This document shows positions 1 through 8,344 of a DNA stretch of 64,000 nt, one piece after another. The stretch covers positions 134,515-198,514 of the forward strand of contig JACKBJ010000004.1 of NCBI GenBank assembly GCA_020634625.1, given 5' to 3'. Numbering within the stretch: position 1 is the stretch's first letter; each line of letters opens with the position of its first letter. This DNA comes from Caldilineae bacterium. Its GTDB lineage: Bacteria > Chloroflexota > Anaerolineae > Epilineales > Epilineaceae. The notes under the pieces were generated by a model. It was not told the DNA's origin and ran no database searches. It was given only the letters and a program-made list of their open reading frames with translations. The position numbers were made by a program, and so were the translations under genes.

Positions 1-60
1 GCCGGCTATTCAGGCAGCCTCAACCTGGGCGATGCCTCGCGAATCGGCCCGGAGGCCTGA
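1..60 (+). CDS. 3' end of an upstream gene (partial)
   Basis: The first 60 bases read without interruption as the last 19 codons of a protein ending in ASRIGPEA, then TGA. The composition looks coding and the frame closes just before a promoter for the next gene. Only the tail lies in the window, so no function can be assigned. Confidence 0.45.
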   Translation, partial: AGYSGSLNLGDASRIGPEA

Positions 61-68
61 GGTCGGGC

Positions 69-74
69 TATAAT
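69..74 (+). promoter_or_regulatory. -10 element TATAAT upstream of rlmD
   Basis: A perfect TATAAT stands in otherwise very GC-rich sequence, just after the stop of the previous gene. The predicted start of transcription is near 81, giving a leader of about 30 bases. No clear -35 box is seen at 16-18 bp. Confidence 0.6.
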
Positions 75-113
75 CCCCGGGTTCCCCCTACGATCCCCAT
101 GCCCGAGGCCCCC

Positions 114-1391
114 ATGTCCCAGACCCGCATCGAAGTCGAGGTCGAGCGCATGGCGCACGGGGGTGAGGGCGTGGGGCGCGACGCTTCGGGCCGTGCCGTC
201 TTCGTCGATGGCGGGCTGCCCGGCGAACGGGTGCTGGTCGGCTTGGACGAGACGCGCGAGCGGCACGCGCGTGGCCGCCTGGTGGCCATGCCCGATCCGG
301 TCGCGCCCGAGCGCCGGCCGGGCGCCGCGCCCTGCCCGCACTTCGGCGCCTGGCCCGAGCGAGGTCTGGCACCCGAGCGCCACTGCGGTGGTTGCAGCTG
401 GCAGCACGTGGACTATTCGGCCCAGCTCCGCTTCAAGCAGCAGGCCCTGATCGACAGCTTGAATCGCATCGGGGGCATCGCCGAACCGATCGTCCATTCG
501 ACCATCGGCATGCCGGATCCCTGGCACTACCGCAACCACCTGCGCCTCAAGGCCGGCCCTGCCGGCGTCGGCCTCGTCGCCATGGACGGCGCGCGGGTGC
601 TCGGCGTCCAGACCTGCCACATCGCTCACCCGCTGGTCAACGACCTGCTCGACCAGCTCGAGCTGGAGCTGCCCGAAGGCTCGGAGGTCAGCCTGCGCGC
701 GGGCACGGCCACCGGCGATCAGATGATCGTGCTGCGCGCCGACGCCGCTGCGCTCGAGTCGATCGACGTCGAGAGCGAAGCCTCGGTGTTGCTGATCGAG
801 CCCGACGGACGCATCCAGCTGGCTTCGGGCCGGCCCTGGCTGGTCGAACGGCTGGAGGATCGTGACTTCCTGGTCCCGCCGGGCAGCTTCTTCCAGGTCA
901 ACACCGTCATGGCCGAGCAGCTGGTGGCCTGTGTGCGCCGATGCCTGCCCGATGACGGCCGCGTGCTGGCCGACATCTACTCGGGCGTCGGCACCTTCAC
1001 CGCACTGCTCGCCGATCGCTTCGAGGCGGTGCTGGCGATCGAGTCGGATCGCGAGGCGGTGGCCGCGGCGGTCGACAACGCCGCCGGCCTCGATCAGGTG
1101 ACGCTCTTCGAAGCCGACGCGGCCGAAGGCCTCGCGCATCTCGGCGACGCCCCGGACGTGCTGCTGGTCGACCCGCCCCGCGGGGGCCTGTCGCGGTCCC
1201 TGACGCGGTTGCTGGCCCAGCACCCGGCGCATACAATAGTCTACGTCAGCTGCGAGCCGGCCACGCTCGCCCGTGACGCCAGGCAGCTCGTGGCGGCTGG
1301 GTGGCGTTTCGTCGATTGCCAGCCGGTGGACATGTTCCCGCAGACCTATCATGTCGAGAGCGTGAGCACCTTCAGCAGGAGAGCGCCATGA
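114..1391 (+). CDS. rlmD: 23S rRNA (uracil-5-)-methyltransferase, RlmD/RumA family
   Basis: Predicted SAM-dependent enzyme making 5-methyluridine in 23S rRNA. An N-terminal TRAM domain (VERMAHGGEGVGR) is followed by the cysteines of a probable [4Fe-4S] site (PCPHFG, HCGGC, QTCHI). The C-terminal methyltransferase shows DIYSGVGTFTAL (SAM binding), LVDPPRGGLS and YVSCEPATLARD, which carries the catalytic cysteine; the end HVESVSTFSR is typical. ATG 114 is chosen because GAGG lies five bases upstream; an in-frame ATG at 99 lacks a ribosome site. The stop overlaps the next gene as ATGA. RlmD is preferred over TrmA because of the iron-sulfur cysteines, but the exact target uridine cannot be told from the sequence. 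Confidence 0.9.
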   Translation: MSQTRIEVEVERMAHGGEGVGRDASGRAVFVDGGLPGERVLVGLDETRERHARGRLVAMPDPVAPERRPGAAPCPHFGAWPERGLAPERHCGGCSWQHVDYSAQLRFKQQALIDSLNRIGGIAEPIVHSTIGMPDPWHYRNHLRLKAGPAGVGLVAMDGARVLGVQTCHIAHPLVNDLLDQLELELPEGSEVSLRAGTATGDQMIVLRADAAALESIDVESEASVLLIEPDGRIQLASGRPWLVERLEDRDFLVPPGSFFQVNTVMAEQLVACVRRCLPDDGRVLADIYSGVGTFTALLADRFEAVLAIESDREAVAAAVDNAAGLDQVTLFEADAAEGLAHLGDAPDVLLVDPPRGGLSRSLTRLLAQHPAHTIVYVSCEPATLARDARQLVAAGWRFVDCQPVDMFPQTYHVESVSTFSRRAP

Positions 1392-1690
1392 GCCGGTCAT
1401 CGGCGGCCTTCGATCCGCTGGGCCTCCGGCCCGACAAGGTCGCGCCGGACCTTTGGCCGATGCTCGACGGCGATCCCGCCGCACGTCTCGAGGCCATCGT
1501 CGTCGCGGAGGTCGACCTGGACGAGCTCCTGGCGGGGCTGCCGTCCGAGGTCACCGTCGAACACCGCTATCGGCTCATCAACAGCATCTCGGTCACGGCG
1601 CGCGCCGACGCCCTGCTCGCGCTGACCCGGCTGCCGATGGTCCGGTCCATCGAGTCGGTCCGGCCGGTGTCCGCCCTCCCCCAGACCTGA
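1388..1690 (+). CDS. Small stand-alone peptidase-inhibitor-I9-like protein
   Basis: A 100-residue protein whose ATG overlaps the rlmD stop (ATGA), so it is probably translationally coupled. It has no signal peptide or membrane segment. The C-terminal half (EVTVEHRYRLINSISVTARADALLALTRLP and following, about residues 53-93) resembles the beta-alpha-beta pattern of subtilisin propeptides (I9 family), where the chain ends near an exposed VRSIESVRPV strand. The gene lies 70 bases before a subtilase, which makes a role as external chaperone or inhibitor of that protease attractive. This is inference from pattern and context; the similarity is weak and a different small fold is possible. Confidence 0.65.
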   Translation: MSRSSAAFDPLGLRPDKVAPDLWPMLDGDPAARLEAIVVAEVDLDELLAGLPSEVTVEHRYRLINSISVTARADALLALTRLPMVRSIESVRPVSALPQT

Positions 1691-1760
1691 TCCCGGCCCG
1701 CCCCCTGCTCGCCCACGCTGGTGCGCCGGCTTGGGGCCCCGCGCTAAGGATGTCCGCCGC

Positions 1761-3059
1761 ATGAACGCCGCCAAGCTCCATGCCTCCCTGGCCAGCGCCG
1801 TCAGCGCGAAATCGGTCCACGGGCAGCCCATCCCGATCATCATCCGCACCCGTCGTGGCCCGATCGCCCGCGGCGAGCTCGGGGCCCTGAGCCGCATGAC
1901 CGCCGACTGCGAGTTTCGCCTGATGGATGCCCGCGCGCTGTGCGCCACCCAGGCCGAGATCGCGGCGCTGACGGAAGACCCGAGCGTCGACATGATCTGG
2001 CCCGACCTCCCGGTGCATACCTGGCTCGACGACGCCGTCCCGCTGGTGCACGCCCCACGGGTCTGGCAGTCGGACTTCACCGGCAAGGGTGTCAAGGTGG
2101 CCATCCTGGACACCGGTCTGGATGCCACGCATCCCGACTTCGAGGGCCGGGTGCTGGCCTTCAAGGATTTCGTCGACCCGGAAGGCGGATCCTCGGGCAG
2201 GCCGCGCGACCCCAACGGCCATGGCACCCACGTGGCCGGCATCGCCGCCGGCAACGGCGCGGCCTCGCAGGGCCGTTGGCGGGGCGTCGCCCCCGAAGCC
2301 AGCCTCCTGATCGCCCGCGTGCTCGACGCCGCGGGCAACGGCCGCACCAGCACCGTCATGGCCGGCGTCGAATGGGCGGTCGAGCAGGGCGCGCAGGTCA
2401 TCAACATCAGCCTCGGCGGACCACCGTTTCCTTCCGACGGCGGCGACGCGCTGTCCTACCTGTGCAACGCGGCCGTCGACCGGGGGGTGGTGCTCTGCGC
2501 GGCGGCCGGCAACCTGGGCCCCTCGGGGCACACCGTCGGCGCGCCGGGCGCGGCCGCCAAGGCCATCACCATCGGCGCTTCCGAGGGCGATCCGGCGCAA
2601 GCCGTCGATACGATCTCTCGCTTCAGCTCGCGCGGGCCGACCGCCGATGGCCGCGCCAAGCCAGACCTGGTCTTCCCGGGCGTGGGCATTGTCGCACCGC
2701 GTTCGGATGGGACCTCGCTGGGCACGCCGGTGAACCCGCGTTACACCAGCCTCAGCGGCACCAGCCAGGCCACGCCGATGGCCACCGGCGCCGTGGCGCT
2801 GATCCTGCAGGCCAATCCACGCCTCGATCCGGCCGAGGTCAAGCGGCGCCTGGTCGAGGGCGCCAACGCGCTGCCCGGGGCCGAGCCCCTGGCCCAGGGC
2901 GCTGGCCGCGGCGACGCCTACAACGCCTTCGTGGCCGAGAAGGGGCATCCGCTGGGCGAGGCGCCGGCCGTCGCGCCGAGCCCCGGCCAGGGCGGGCGCG
3001 GCGGCCGTGGCGAGCCGGGGGGCTGCCTTCCGACCGCAGCCAGCTTCCTACGCCGCTAG
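1761..3059 (+). CDS. Subtilisin-like serine protease (S8, AprX-like)
   Basis: A 432-residue protease. The catalytic triad is visible: Asp in VAILDTGLDATHPDF, His in NGHGTHVAGIAAG and Ser in LSGTSQATPMATGAVAL, with the oxyanion Asn in AAAGNLGPSG. About 100 residues precede the catalytic domain and look like an I9-type prosegment. No signal peptide is seen, so the enzyme may be intracellular like AprX or exported by a non-classical route. The C-terminus is Gly/Arg/Pro-rich. ATG 1761 is preferred, with AAGGA ten bases upstream; TTG at 1731 also lies in frame. The 3' end overlaps the convergent nucleoside phosphorylase gene by 12 bases. Confidence 0.9.
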   Translation: MNAAKLHASLASAVSAKSVHGQPIPIIIRTRRGPIARGELGALSRMTADCEFRLMDARALCATQAEIAALTEDPSVDMIWPDLPVHTWLDDAVPLVHAPRVWQSDFTGKGVKVAILDTGLDATHPDFEGRVLAFKDFVDPEGGSSGRPRDPNGHGTHVAGIAAGNGAASQGRWRGVAPEASLLIARVLDAAGNGRTSTVMAGVEWAVEQGAQVINISLGGPPFPSDGGDALSYLCNAAVDRGVVLCAAAGNLGPSGHTVGAPGAAAKAITIGASEGDPAQAVDTISRFSSRGPTADGRAKPDLVFPGVGIVAPRSDGTSLGTPVNPRYTSLSGTSQATPMATGAVALILQANPRLDPAEVKRRLVEGANALPGAEPLAQGAGRGDAYNAFVAEKGHPLGEAPAVAPSPGQGGRGGRGEPGGCLPTAASFLRR

Positions 3060-3896
3060 CACGCGGGTCAGCAGCTCCGCGAGGCGCGGTGCCGCCTGCT
3101 GGCCAACCGCGTTGACCTCGGCGTGCAGGTCCGCTTCCTCCGAGGCGACGCTCGGGTTGGCCATCTGGACCCGATTGGTGATCAGCGAGATGCCCAGCAC
3201 CTGAATCCCGGCGTGCCGCGCCACGACGACCTCCGGCACGGTGCTCATGCCGACCGCGTCGGCGCCGATGGCGCGCAGGAATCGCGCCTCGGCCGGGCTC
3301 TCGAAGCTGGGCCCGGCCACCATCGCATAGACGCCTTCGTGCATCCGAAGGCCGATCTCCCGGCCAGCCGCGCCGGCCCGAGCGCGCAGCGCCGGATCGT
3401 AGGCGCCCGCCATGACCGGGAACCGCGGGCCGATGTCGGCGTCGTTCGGCCCCCGCAAGGCGTGCAGACCGGCCAAGCCCGGCAGGTAGATGTGATCCTC
3501 GATCAGCATGAGGTCACCCGGCCCATAGTCGGGATGCAGGGCGCCGGCCGCGTTGGTGACCACCAGGCTGCGCAGGCCCAGCGCGGCCATGACCCGGACG
3601 TTGAAACTGGCCTCGAAGGCGTCGTAGCCCTCGTACAGGTGGGCTCGGCCGGCACAGACCAGGACCGACCGGCCACCGAGCCGGCCCGCGATCAGCGTGC
3701 CGGCATGTCCTTCCACGGTCGACAGGGGCCAGCCGGGAATCGCGGCGAAGTCGAGTCGCCTGGGCGCTTCGAGCCCCTCGGCCAAGCCGGACAGGCCGGA
3801 TCCGGCGATCAGCCCCCGCTCGAGCGGCTCGCGCAGCCAGGCGCGCAGCGTCGCGACGGCGGCCGCCAGCCGCGCTCGATCGGCGGCTGCGCTCAA
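3048..3896 (-). CDS. punA: Purine nucleoside phosphorylase (PunA type)
   Basis: Cleaves purine nucleosides with phosphate in the salvage pathway. The 282-residue length fits the trimeric PunA/DeoD-II family. Visible motifs are the phosphate loop GSGLSGLAE near the N-terminus, GRAHLYEGYD, VTNAAGALHPDYGPGDLMLIEDH, and AGPSFESPAEARFLRAIG followed by MSTVPE and SLITN, which form the base site. The frame stays open upstream but there it is antisense to the neighbouring membrane-protein gene, so the start is taken as TTG 3896, whose last two bases are part of the TGA stop of that gene (TTGA). This implies translational coupling. The family is clear; substrate preference (6-oxopurines) is inferred. 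Confidence 0.9.
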   Translation of the reverse strand: MSAAADRARLAAAVATLRAWLREPLERGLIAGSGLSGLAEGLEAPRRLDFAAIPGWPLSTVEGHAGTLIAGRLGGRSVLVCAGRAHLYEGYDAFEASFNVRVMAALGLRSLVVTNAAGALHPDYGPGDLMLIEDHIYLPGLAGLHALRGPNDADIGPRFPVMAGAYDPALRARAGAAGREIGLRMHEGVYAMVAGPSFESPAEARFLRAIGADAVGMSTVPEVVVARHAGIQVLGISLITNRVQMANPSVASEEADLHAEVNAVGQQAAPRLAELLTRVLAA

Positions 3897-4450
3897 GACC
3901 CGCCGTCCGGGAAGGGTTGCTCCGGCAGGCCGCTCCCCTGAACCCGATGCCGCAGGAGGGTGTCGAAGTCCTCCTTGTTGTCCAGCATCACGCGCTTGAA
4001 CCGCACCGGCGAAGCGATGCGCTCGAGCCGATTGATGCCGGCATCGCTGCCGGTGATGATCTCCAGATCGCCGTAGTCCAGCATCCGGCCCGGCAGCGAT
4101 TGGCGCAGGGTGATGTCGTTGACCTTGTCGAGGTTGGAGTCCCGCACCGTCCGGTTGAGCACGCCCTCGATCTCCATCACCCGACGGGTGCTGACCGCAT
4201 AGCGCTTGACGTACCAGCGGGCGGCATCCCGCAGGACCCGCGCCAGCGGAACCAGCGCCGCGGCGGCCACCAGTGGTGCGGCGCTGGCGCCGAGATCCGC
4301 GTCCGCGCCGGTCAACCAGCCGGCGACGGCCACGAGCAGCAGCGTCGCCAGCCCCGCTGGCCAGGCGTCCAAGAGCAACGCCACCCAGTGCTGGCGCGTC
4401 ACGTGCTGCACCGTCTCGCCGGTCGACATCAGATCGTCCAGGTAGGCCAT
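3893..4450 (-). CDS. bPH2 (PH-domain, YdbS-like) membrane protein
   Basis: A 185-residue protein with two predicted membrane helices (about residues 24-46 and 54-74) followed by a bacterial PH-like domain. The segment YAVSTRRVMEIEGVLNRTVRDSNLDKVNDITLRQS is the typical bPH2 strand-turn pattern. The function of this family is poorly known; members are often linked with membrane stress. The gene lies between xerD and the nucleoside phosphorylase, and its stop codon overlaps the TTG start of the latter. Confidence 0.85.
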   Translation of the reverse strand: MAYLDDLMSTGETVQHVTRQHWVALLLDAWPAGLATLLLVAVAGWLTGADADLGASAAPLVAAAALVPLARVLRDAARWYVKRYAVSTRRVMEIEGVLNRTVRDSNLDKVNDITLRQSLPGRMLDYGDLEIITGSDAGINRLERIASPVRFKRVMLDNKEDFDTLLRHRVQGSGLPEQPFPDGGS

Positions 4451-4513
4451 GGCGCAACTCGGGCTTGCGGGTGTCGGGCCAAGCGCGGTCGGCCGCGACG
4501 CAGGGGATCGAAG

Positions 4514-5404
4514 CTAGGCCCGCGGGTGTGCGTCGTCGTAGGCGTCTCGCAGACGCTCGCCCGAGACCTGGGTGTAGATCTGTGTGGTCGAGACGTTGGA
4601 GTGACCCAGGAGGCGCTGCACCTCGCGCAGGCCGGCGCCCCCGTCGAGCATATGGGTGGCGAAGCTGTGGCGCAGGGTGTGCGGCGTCACCTCGACCCGA
4701 ATGCCGATCTCCTCGACATAGCCCTTGATGATCAACCACAGACCCTGCCGCGTCAAGCGCGTACCCCGCGGGTTGAGGAAGAGTGCACGCTCCTCGCGGT
4801 CCTTCAGATAGGTGACCCGGCCCGCCTCCAGGTACCGCCGCAGCGGGGGAACCGCCGGATCCATGGGGATGATGCGCTCCTTGGAGCCCTTGCCGAAGCA
4901 GCGGACCGATGCCGAGGCCAGGTTGAGGTCATCCGTGTTCAGCGCCACCAGCTCGCTGACCCGCATGCCGGTGGCGTAGAGCAGCTCCAGCATGGCCGCA
5001 TCGCGCATCGCCTTGGGCCCTTGCCCGGCGGCCGGCGCCGCCAGCAGGGCCGCCACGTCCTCGAGCGACAGGGTTCGCGGCAGCCGCTTCTTGACCTTGG
5101 GCGAGTCGAGCAGCACGGTCGGGTCGTCTCCGATCACCGAGGTCTCGGCCAGGAAGCGGAAGAAGCGCTTGGTGGCGGCCATCTTGCGCGCGACCGTCGC
5201 CGACGAGTACTCGCGCGCCTTCAGGTCGAGCAGGTAGTTGACGACGGCGTCCTTGTCGAAGTCGCGCCAGTCGTCGATCCCCGCGCTGCCGGACGCGAAG
5301 CTCGCGAGCTGCCCGAGATCGTTGCGATAGGCGGTCAGCGTGTTGGCCGAGTAGCCCAGCTGGACCTCGATGTGGTTCAGGAAGTCCAGGATTTGCTCGT
5401 GCAC
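4514..5404 (-). CDS. xerD: Tyrosine recombinase XerD/XerC
   Basis: Site-specific recombinase that resolves chromosome dimers. The N-terminal SAM-like core-binding domain (LGYSANTLTAYRNDL) is followed by the catalytic domain with Arg148 (ATGMRVSEL), Lys175 (GKGSKER), His242 and Arg245 (HTLRHSFA), His268 (LLGHSNVSTT) and the nucleophile Tyr277. The 296-residue length is normal. GTG 5404 is preferred because AGAAGAGG lies about five bases upstream; ATG 5422 would add six residues. No phage genes or attachment repeats are nearby, so this is a housekeeping Xer protein rather than an integrase. XerD versus XerC cannot be settled by eye. Confidence 0.92.
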   Translation of the reverse strand: MHEQILDFLNHIEVQLGYSANTLTAYRNDLGQLASFASGSAGIDDWRDFDKDAVVNYLLDLKAREYSSATVARKMAATKRFFRFLAETSVIGDDPTVLLDSPKVKKRLPRTLSLEDVAALLAAPAAGQGPKAMRDAAMLELLYATGMRVSELVALNTDDLNLASASVRCFGKGSKERIIPMDPAVPPLRRYLEAGRVTYLKDREERALFLNPRGTRLTRQGLWLIIKGYVEEIGIRVEVTPHTLRHSFATHMLDGGAGLREVQRLLGHSNVSTTQIYTQVSGERLRDAYDDAHPRA

Positions 5405-5484
5405 GGCGTCCTCTTCTCGCATTCGCGGTCCGACGATTGCGGCCCGCCACCGGCCGCCACGGGCGAGCGGCGCCGGATTGCTTG

Positions 5485-5513
5485 ACTATAACAAGATCGG
5501 ACGCGAAGGCCAA
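5485..5513 (-). promoter_or_regulatory. Extended -10 promoter for xerD
   Basis: On the minus strand TTGGCC (5513-5508) is separated by 17 bp from TATAGT (5490-5485), which is preceded by TGT, an extended -10. Transcription would start near 5478, 74 bases before the xerD GTG. Confidence 0.55.
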
Positions 5514-5561
5514 ACCCCGGCCCGGCGCCGACAGCGCGGGGCGAAGGTCCGGCGAGAGTCC

Positions 5562-5591
5562 TTGCCCCGGCCTCGGCTGTTATGCTATGGT
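5562..5591 (+). promoter_or_regulatory. Extended -10 promoter for etfB-etfA
   Basis: TTGCCC (5562-5567), an 18-bp spacer and TATGGT (5586-5591) preceded by TGC. The predicted start is near 5598, about 78 bases before etfB. It is divergent from the xerD promoter about 70 bp away. Confidence 0.5.
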
Positions 5592-5675
5592 CCGCCGTTG
5601 GCGCGCCCATGCCCGGAGGCCTGCTGGGCCGGGTGCCGAACCCGCAGCCGATCCACCCACGACAAGGGGCCAGGC

Positions 5676-6461
5676 GTGAACATCGTTGTCCTGATCAAGC
5701 AGGTGCCCGACACCGCTTCGAACATCCAGAATCGGGTGTCCGACGGCAGGGTCGACCTGGAGGGCGTCACCTGGGTGACGAACCCCTACGACGAGTATGC
5801 GGTCGAAGAGGCCTTGCGCCTCAAGGAGAAGCTGGGCGGCAGCGTGACGCTGATCGCGCTGGGTCCCGAACGGGTCGACAGCGCCTTGAAGGAGATGCTG
5901 GCTCTCGGCGCCGACGAGGCGATCCACGTCTGGGACCCGGCCTTCGCGGGCATCGGGCTCCAGGCCAGCGCCGCCGTGCTGGCCGCCGCGATCGCCCGGC
6001 TGGAGACGACCCCCGACATGATCTGGACTGGCTGGAAGGGCGTCGATGCCGACCAGGGCCTGCTGCCGATCTACCTGGCCGAAGCGCTCGGCCTGCCGCA
6101 CCTGTCCTTCGTGGTCTCGGTCTCGGTCGAGAACGGCCGCGTCAGCGTCGAGCGCGAGGTCGAGGGAGGCAAGGAACGCCTCGAGGCGCCGCTGCCGGCC
6201 GTCCTCAGCGCTCAGAAGGGGCTCAACGAGGTCCGCTATGCCAGCCTGAAGGGCATCATGGCCGTCAAGCGCAAGCAGATTCCGGTTTGGGACGCCGCCG
6301 CGCTCGGTCTGGATCTGGCGACCCTGCCGGCGACCCGGGTCGAAACCCTGTCGGTGGAGCGTCCGCCCGAGCGCGGCAGCGGTCGAATCCTCGGCGGCAC
6401 GGCCGCCGAAGCCGCGGCCGAGCTGGTCCGCCTCCTGCACGAAGAAGCGAAGGTGATCTGA
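5676..6461 (+). CDS. etfB: Electron transfer flavoprotein beta subunit
   Basis: Beta subunit of the heterodimeric ETF that passes electrons from acyl-CoA and other dehydrogenases to the quinone pool. The start NIVVLIKQVPDTASNIQ, the stretch WVTNPYDEYAVEEALRLKE, the alternating ALG-ERVDSALKEMLALGADEAIHV and the tail APLPAVLSAQKGLNEVRYASLKGIMAVKRK are diagnostic. GTG 5676 follows ACAAGGGG with a six-base spacer. The stop shares one base with the etfA start, so the two subunits are coupled. Confidence 0.95.
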   Translation: MNIVVLIKQVPDTASNIQNRVSDGRVDLEGVTWVTNPYDEYAVEEALRLKEKLGGSVTLIALGPERVDSALKEMLALGADEAIHVWDPAFAGIGLQASAAVLAAAIARLETTPDMIWTGWKGVDADQGLLPIYLAEALGLPHLSFVVSVSVENGRVSVEREVEGGKERLEAPLPAVLSAQKGLNEVRYASLKGIMAVKRKQIPVWDAAALGLDLATLPATRVETLSVERPPERGSGRILGGTAAEAAAELVRLLHEEAKVI

Positions 6462-7426
6462 TGAGCGACATCTGGGTTCTGGCCGAGGCGCGCGATGGCG
6501 AGCTCAAGCGCGTCACCTACGAGCTGATCGGCGCGGCCCGGGCGCTGGACGCCGAAGCCGCGGTGACGGTGGTCTTGCTGGGCAGCGGCCTGGCGGGGAT
6601 GGCCGAGGCGGCCGGCGCCCATGGCGCCGACCGCGTCCTGGCACTGGACGACCCGCGGCTGGCGGCCTACTCGCCCGACGGCTGGGCCTCGGCCCTGGCC
6701 GAGCAGGCGCGCGCCGCGACGCCCGACGTCATCCTGGCGCCCGCCACCTTCCGGGGGCGCGACCTGGCGCCGCGGCTGGCGGCCAAGCTGGGCGTCGGAC
6801 TGGCTTCGGACGTCACCGAGCTCGGGCGCTCCGATGGCGCCGTGACGGCACTGCGTCCGATCTATGCCGGCAAGGCCCTGGCCCGCGTCCGGGTCGCGGG
6901 CAAGCCGGCCATCCTGACGGTCCGGCCCAACAGCTTCCCAGCCGCCGATACCGCCGGCGCCGGACGGCTCGAGACCGTCGTGCCCGGCGAGCTCACCGCG
7001 CTGGCGGTCTCCAGCGGCATCGAGGCGGCCGCCTCGGAGCGCCCGGACGTCGCCGAGGCCGACATCATCGTCTCCGGCGGCCGCGGCATGGGCGGTCCGG
7101 AGCACTTCGCGATGCTGGAGGAGCTGGCCGACCTGCTCCGCGCCGCGGTCGGCGCCAGCCGGGCGGTGGTCGATGCCGGCTGGCGTCCGCACGGCGACCA
7201 GGTGGGGCAGACCGGCAAGACCGTCTCGCCCTCGCTGTACATCGCCTGTGGCATCTCCGGCGCGGTGCAGCACCTGGCCGGGATGAAGACCTCCAAGGTC
7301 ATCGTGGCGATCAACAAGGACTCGGAGGCACCGATCTTCGGCCTGGCGGACTATGGCATCGTCGGCGACGTCTTCGACGTGGTCCCGGCCTTGATCGATG
7401 CGCTGCGCGCGCGCGGCGGCTCTTGA
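6461..7426 (+). CDS. etfA: Electron transfer flavoprotein alpha subunit
   Basis: Alpha subunit of ETF, carrying the FAD site. The N-terminal domain begins SDIWVLAEARDGELKRVTYELI. The C-terminal FAD domain shows SGGRGMGGPEHF, SRAVVDAGWRPHGDQVGQTGKTVSP, YIACGISGAVQHLAGM and VAINKDSEAPIFGLADYGIVGD. Its 321 residues are a normal length. AAGGTG precedes ATG 6461, which overlaps the etfB stop as TGATG. Confidence 0.96.
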   Translation: MSDIWVLAEARDGELKRVTYELIGAARALDAEAAVTVVLLGSGLAGMAEAAGAHGADRVLALDDPRLAAYSPDGWASALAEQARAATPDVILAPATFRGRDLAPRLAAKLGVGLASDVTELGRSDGAVTALRPIYAGKALARVRVAGKPAILTVRPNSFPAADTAGAGRLETVVPGELTALAVSSGIEAAASERPDVAEADIIVSGGRGMGGPEHFAMLEELADLLRAAVGASRAVVDAGWRPHGDQVGQTGKTVSPSLYIACGISGAVQHLAGMKTSKVIVAINKDSEAPIFGLADYGIVGDVFDVVPALIDALRARGGS

Positions 7427-8277
7427 GCCGCAGTTCGTCTCCGCGACTCGGGCGGGCGCTGGCGACCTTCGCGGCCCTGTTGGCGGCGGGCGTCTGCGGC
7501 CTGGCGCTGGGCGACGCCCGAAGCGCTTCGGCTCAGGCCGACTGCCAGGGGGTCGCGATCCGCTCGCCCTTCGCTGGCGACGTCGTCTCGGGCACGATCG
7601 AGATCCTCGGCAGCGCGCGGATCGCCGGCTTCCAGTTCTACAAGGTCGAGTGGGCCCCCGAGTCGGAGCCGGAAAGCTGGCGTGCGGTGAGCAGCACGAT
7701 CGACCGCCAGGTCTCCAATGGGCTCCTGGACCGCTGGGACAGCCGAGGCCTTGCCGACGGGGTCTACCGGCTCAAGCTCACGGCGGTGGACGACCAGGCC
7801 AACGAGGTCTGCCGCATGCTGGTCGCGCCGCTCTGGGTGGCCAACACGGGCCCCGCCGAAGCGACCCCGTCACCCAGCCCGGCACCCAGCCCCACCGCCT
7901 TGCCACGCAGCATCGCGCCCGATACGGCCTCCGCGGAGACGACGGACGCAGCGGATGACGCGGCGGTCGATGCGGCGAGCCAGACGGCCGACCCGGTCGC
8001 GGGCGAAGCCGATGGCGCGAGCGCGAGCGACGGCGCGGGGTCCGCATCCAGCAACACGGAACCGGACGCCGACCCGGCCGCTTCCGACGCGAGGGTGGAC
8101 GGCTCGGTACCGGCAGCCGGAGCGGCGCCGGCCGATGCCGAGGCGCCCGCGAACGAGGCCGGGCCGGCCACCTTCGTCGCCGCCATGGCCGGGGCCGCGG
8201 CCCGGGCCTTCGGCGTCACGCTGCTCCTGGCACTGCTGATCGGCGGGCTCTTCGTCGCCCGCCGCCGGCGTCCGTGA
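7423..8277 (+). CDS. Membrane-anchored surface protein with an Ig-like domain
   Basis: A 284-residue exported protein. A signal peptide ends near AQADC (about residue 39). Residues 44-130 form a beta-rich domain (SPFAGDVVSGTIEILGSARI, FYKVEWAPE, LADGVYRLKLTAVD) of a kind often found in Chloroflexota cell-wall proteins. A long Ala/Asp/Pro/Ser/Thr linker follows, then a C-terminal membrane helix (FGVTLLLALLIGGLFVA) and RRRRP, so the protein is held in the membrane with the domain outside. The TTG start overlaps the etfA stop as TTGA. No specific function is recognised; the link to ETF may be only transcriptional. Confidence 0.75.
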   Translation: MSRSSSPRLGRALATFAALLAAGVCGLALGDARSASAQADCQGVAIRSPFAGDVVSGTIEILGSARIAGFQFYKVEWAPESEPESWRAVSSTIDRQVSNGLLDRWDSRGLADGVYRLKLTAVDDQANEVCRMLVAPLWVANTGPAEATPSPSPAPSPTALPRSIAPDTASAETTDAADDAAVDAASQTADPVAGEADGASASDGAGSASSNTEPDADPAASDARVDGSVPAAGAAPADAEAPANEAGPATFVAAMAGAAARAFGVTLLLALLIGGLFVARRRRP

Positions 8278-8344
8278 CGGCGCCAGCGTGCGCGCGGCAC
8301 TCCGGCGCCTCGTCGGGCGCCTGGCAGCCGAGCCGGAGCAGCCG

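Noticed and set aside
6..1484. Long open frame on the strand opposite rlmD
   Set aside because: It is antisense to a clearly conserved gene; GC-rich codon bias keeps the opposite frames open. The same applies to the other long opposite frames in this window.
3897..4739. Apparent N-terminal extension of the nucleoside phosphorylase to about 560 residues
   Set aside because: The extra part overlaps the bPH2 gene and xerD in another frame and has no family pattern; the TTG start gives a normal-length enzyme.
4514..5404. XerD as a phage or element integrase
   Set aside because: No attachment-site repeat, tRNA target or phage gene is nearby, and the protein matches the housekeeping Xer type.
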